In this document: piece by piece, positions 6,063 to 6,526 of the stretch
Layout of the letters: every line of letters starts with the position of its first letter
Position numbering within the stretch: position 1 is the stretch's first letter
Origin: Desulfatitalea sp.
Lineage (GTDB): Bacteria > Desulfobacterota > Desulfobacteria > Desulfobacterales > Desulfosarcinaceae
Reading direction: 5' to 3'
Length of the DNA stretch: 6,526 nucleotides
Assembly (NCBI GenBank): GCA_013041835.1
Contig: JABDRH010000658.1
Location: 1 to 6,526, forward strand
The notes under the pieces: generated by a model
What the model saw: the letters and a program-made list of their open reading frames with translations, nothing else
Told to the model about the DNA's origin: nothing
The model's database searches: none
Made by a program: the position numbers and the translations under genes

Positions 6063-6526
6063 ACTTCACCCGACCCCATAAACTCACTCATGGTGGCTTC
6101 CCCTGCATGGCTGATGCCTTCGCGCCGGATCACCTTTTTCACTGTAGCGGCGATGATCTTCATATCCAACCGGATCGATCGGTTGTCAACATACCAAACA
6201 TCCATCTTGAACTTATCCTCCCATGAAAGCGCGTTGCGGCCGTTGATCTGAGCCCAGCCGGTGAGGCCGGGTTTGACTTCGTGCCTTCTGGCCTGCTCCG
6301 GGGTATAGCGCTGCAAGTATTGCATCAGCAGCGGTCGCGGCCCAACGATGCTCATGTCACCTTTGATAATATTGAAAAGCTCCGGCAACTCATCCAGCGA
6401 TGAGGCCCGCAGAAAACGGCCGAGTCGGGTCAGCCGCATTTCGTCCGGCAGCAGATGCCCGTTGCGATCCCGCTCATCGGTCATAGTGGTAAACTTCAAA
6501 ATAGTGAATGGCGCAGTCCCCAGACC
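6059..6526 (-). CDS. pglC: PglC-like undecaprenyl-phosphate sugar-1-phosphate transferase, 5' end cut by the window edge
   Basis: The C-terminal 155 residues are present, and the frame is open to base 6526, so the start and the N-terminal membrane helix lie outside. The TTG at 6499 is internal, because the residues before it (TAPFTI) continue the family pattern. The enzyme transfers a phospho-sugar, probably diacetylbacillosamine-1-P, from UDP to undecaprenyl phosphate at the inner-membrane cytosolic face. It carries the catalytic Asp-Glu pair in SSLDELPELFNIIKGDMSIV, then GPRPLL, RRHEVKPGLTGWAQINGRN and WEDKFKMDVWYVDN, all hallmarks of the bacterial sugar transferase family. The end, SHAGEATMSEFMGSGEV, is of the short PglC type. 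One oddity is KFTTM where the family usually has KFRTM or KFRSM. Substrate identity is inferred from the downstream acetyltransferase, aminotransferase and dehydratase; a WcaJ- or EpsE-like role in exopolysaccharide initiation would be biochemically similar. Confidence 0.92.
   Translation of the reverse strand, partial: GLGTAPFTILKFTTMTDERDRNGHLLPDEMRLTRLGRFLRASSLDELPELFNIIKGDMSIVGPRPLLMQYLQRYTPEQARRHEVKPGLTGWAQINGRNALSWEDKFKMDVWYVDNRSIRLDMKIIAATVKKVIRREGISHAGEATMSEFMGSGEV

Noticed and set aside
1..6526. Search for CRISPR arrays, tRNA or rRNA genes, insertion sequences and phage genes
   Set aside because: No regular direct repeats, no cloverleaf-like sequence, no transposase motif and no flanking terminal repeats were seen. 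Coding density is high throughout.

Overview
The window is a bacterial glycan-assembly and protein-sorting locus. Every supportable gene lies on the minus strand, so transcription runs from high to low coordinates. Base composition is moderately GC-rich. An exosortase with a fused EpsI domain, a PrsT-like TPR lipoprotein and a Pgl-type bacillosamine gene set together suggest a Gram-negative, exopolysaccharide-producing bacterium. My best guess is Desulfobacterota (a Desulfosarcina-like sulfate reducer), but that rests on gene content and remembered family distribution, not on a marker gene.

Layout in order of transcription: (1) 6526-6059, the 3' part of a PglC-like membrane sugar-1-phosphate transferase, cut by the window edge; (2) 6062-5376, a PglD-like acetyltransferase that overlaps the previous gene by 4 bases; (3) 5332-4142, a PglE-like PLP aminotransferase; (4) 4083-2539, an exosortase/EpsI fusion; (5) 2524-518, a PglF-like membrane-anchored UDP-sugar 4,6-dehydratase; (6) a 189-base gap, the longest in the window, holding several hairpins and a weak sigma-54-like candidate; (7) 328-1, the 5' part of a TPR lipoprotein resembling PrsT, cut by the other window edge. 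Genes 1 to 5 are separated by at most 58 bases and probably form one operon. The lipoprotein probably has its own promoter.

Functional reading: PglF (dehydration of UDP-GlcNAc), PglE (4-amination) and PglD (N-acetylation) would make UDP-N,N'-diacetylbacillosamine. PglC would move the phospho-sugar to undecaprenyl phosphate and so start a surface glycan. The exosortase is a membrane transpeptidase-like enzyme that processes proteins with short C-terminal sorting tails, and EpsI and PrsT are known companions of such systems. No sorting-signal substrate is encoded in this window. The notable arrangement is the exosortase-EpsI gene lying inside the bacillosamine gene set, between pglE and pglF. 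It links a specific initiating sugar to an exosortase system. The individual families are known; I saw no gene of a clearly new family.
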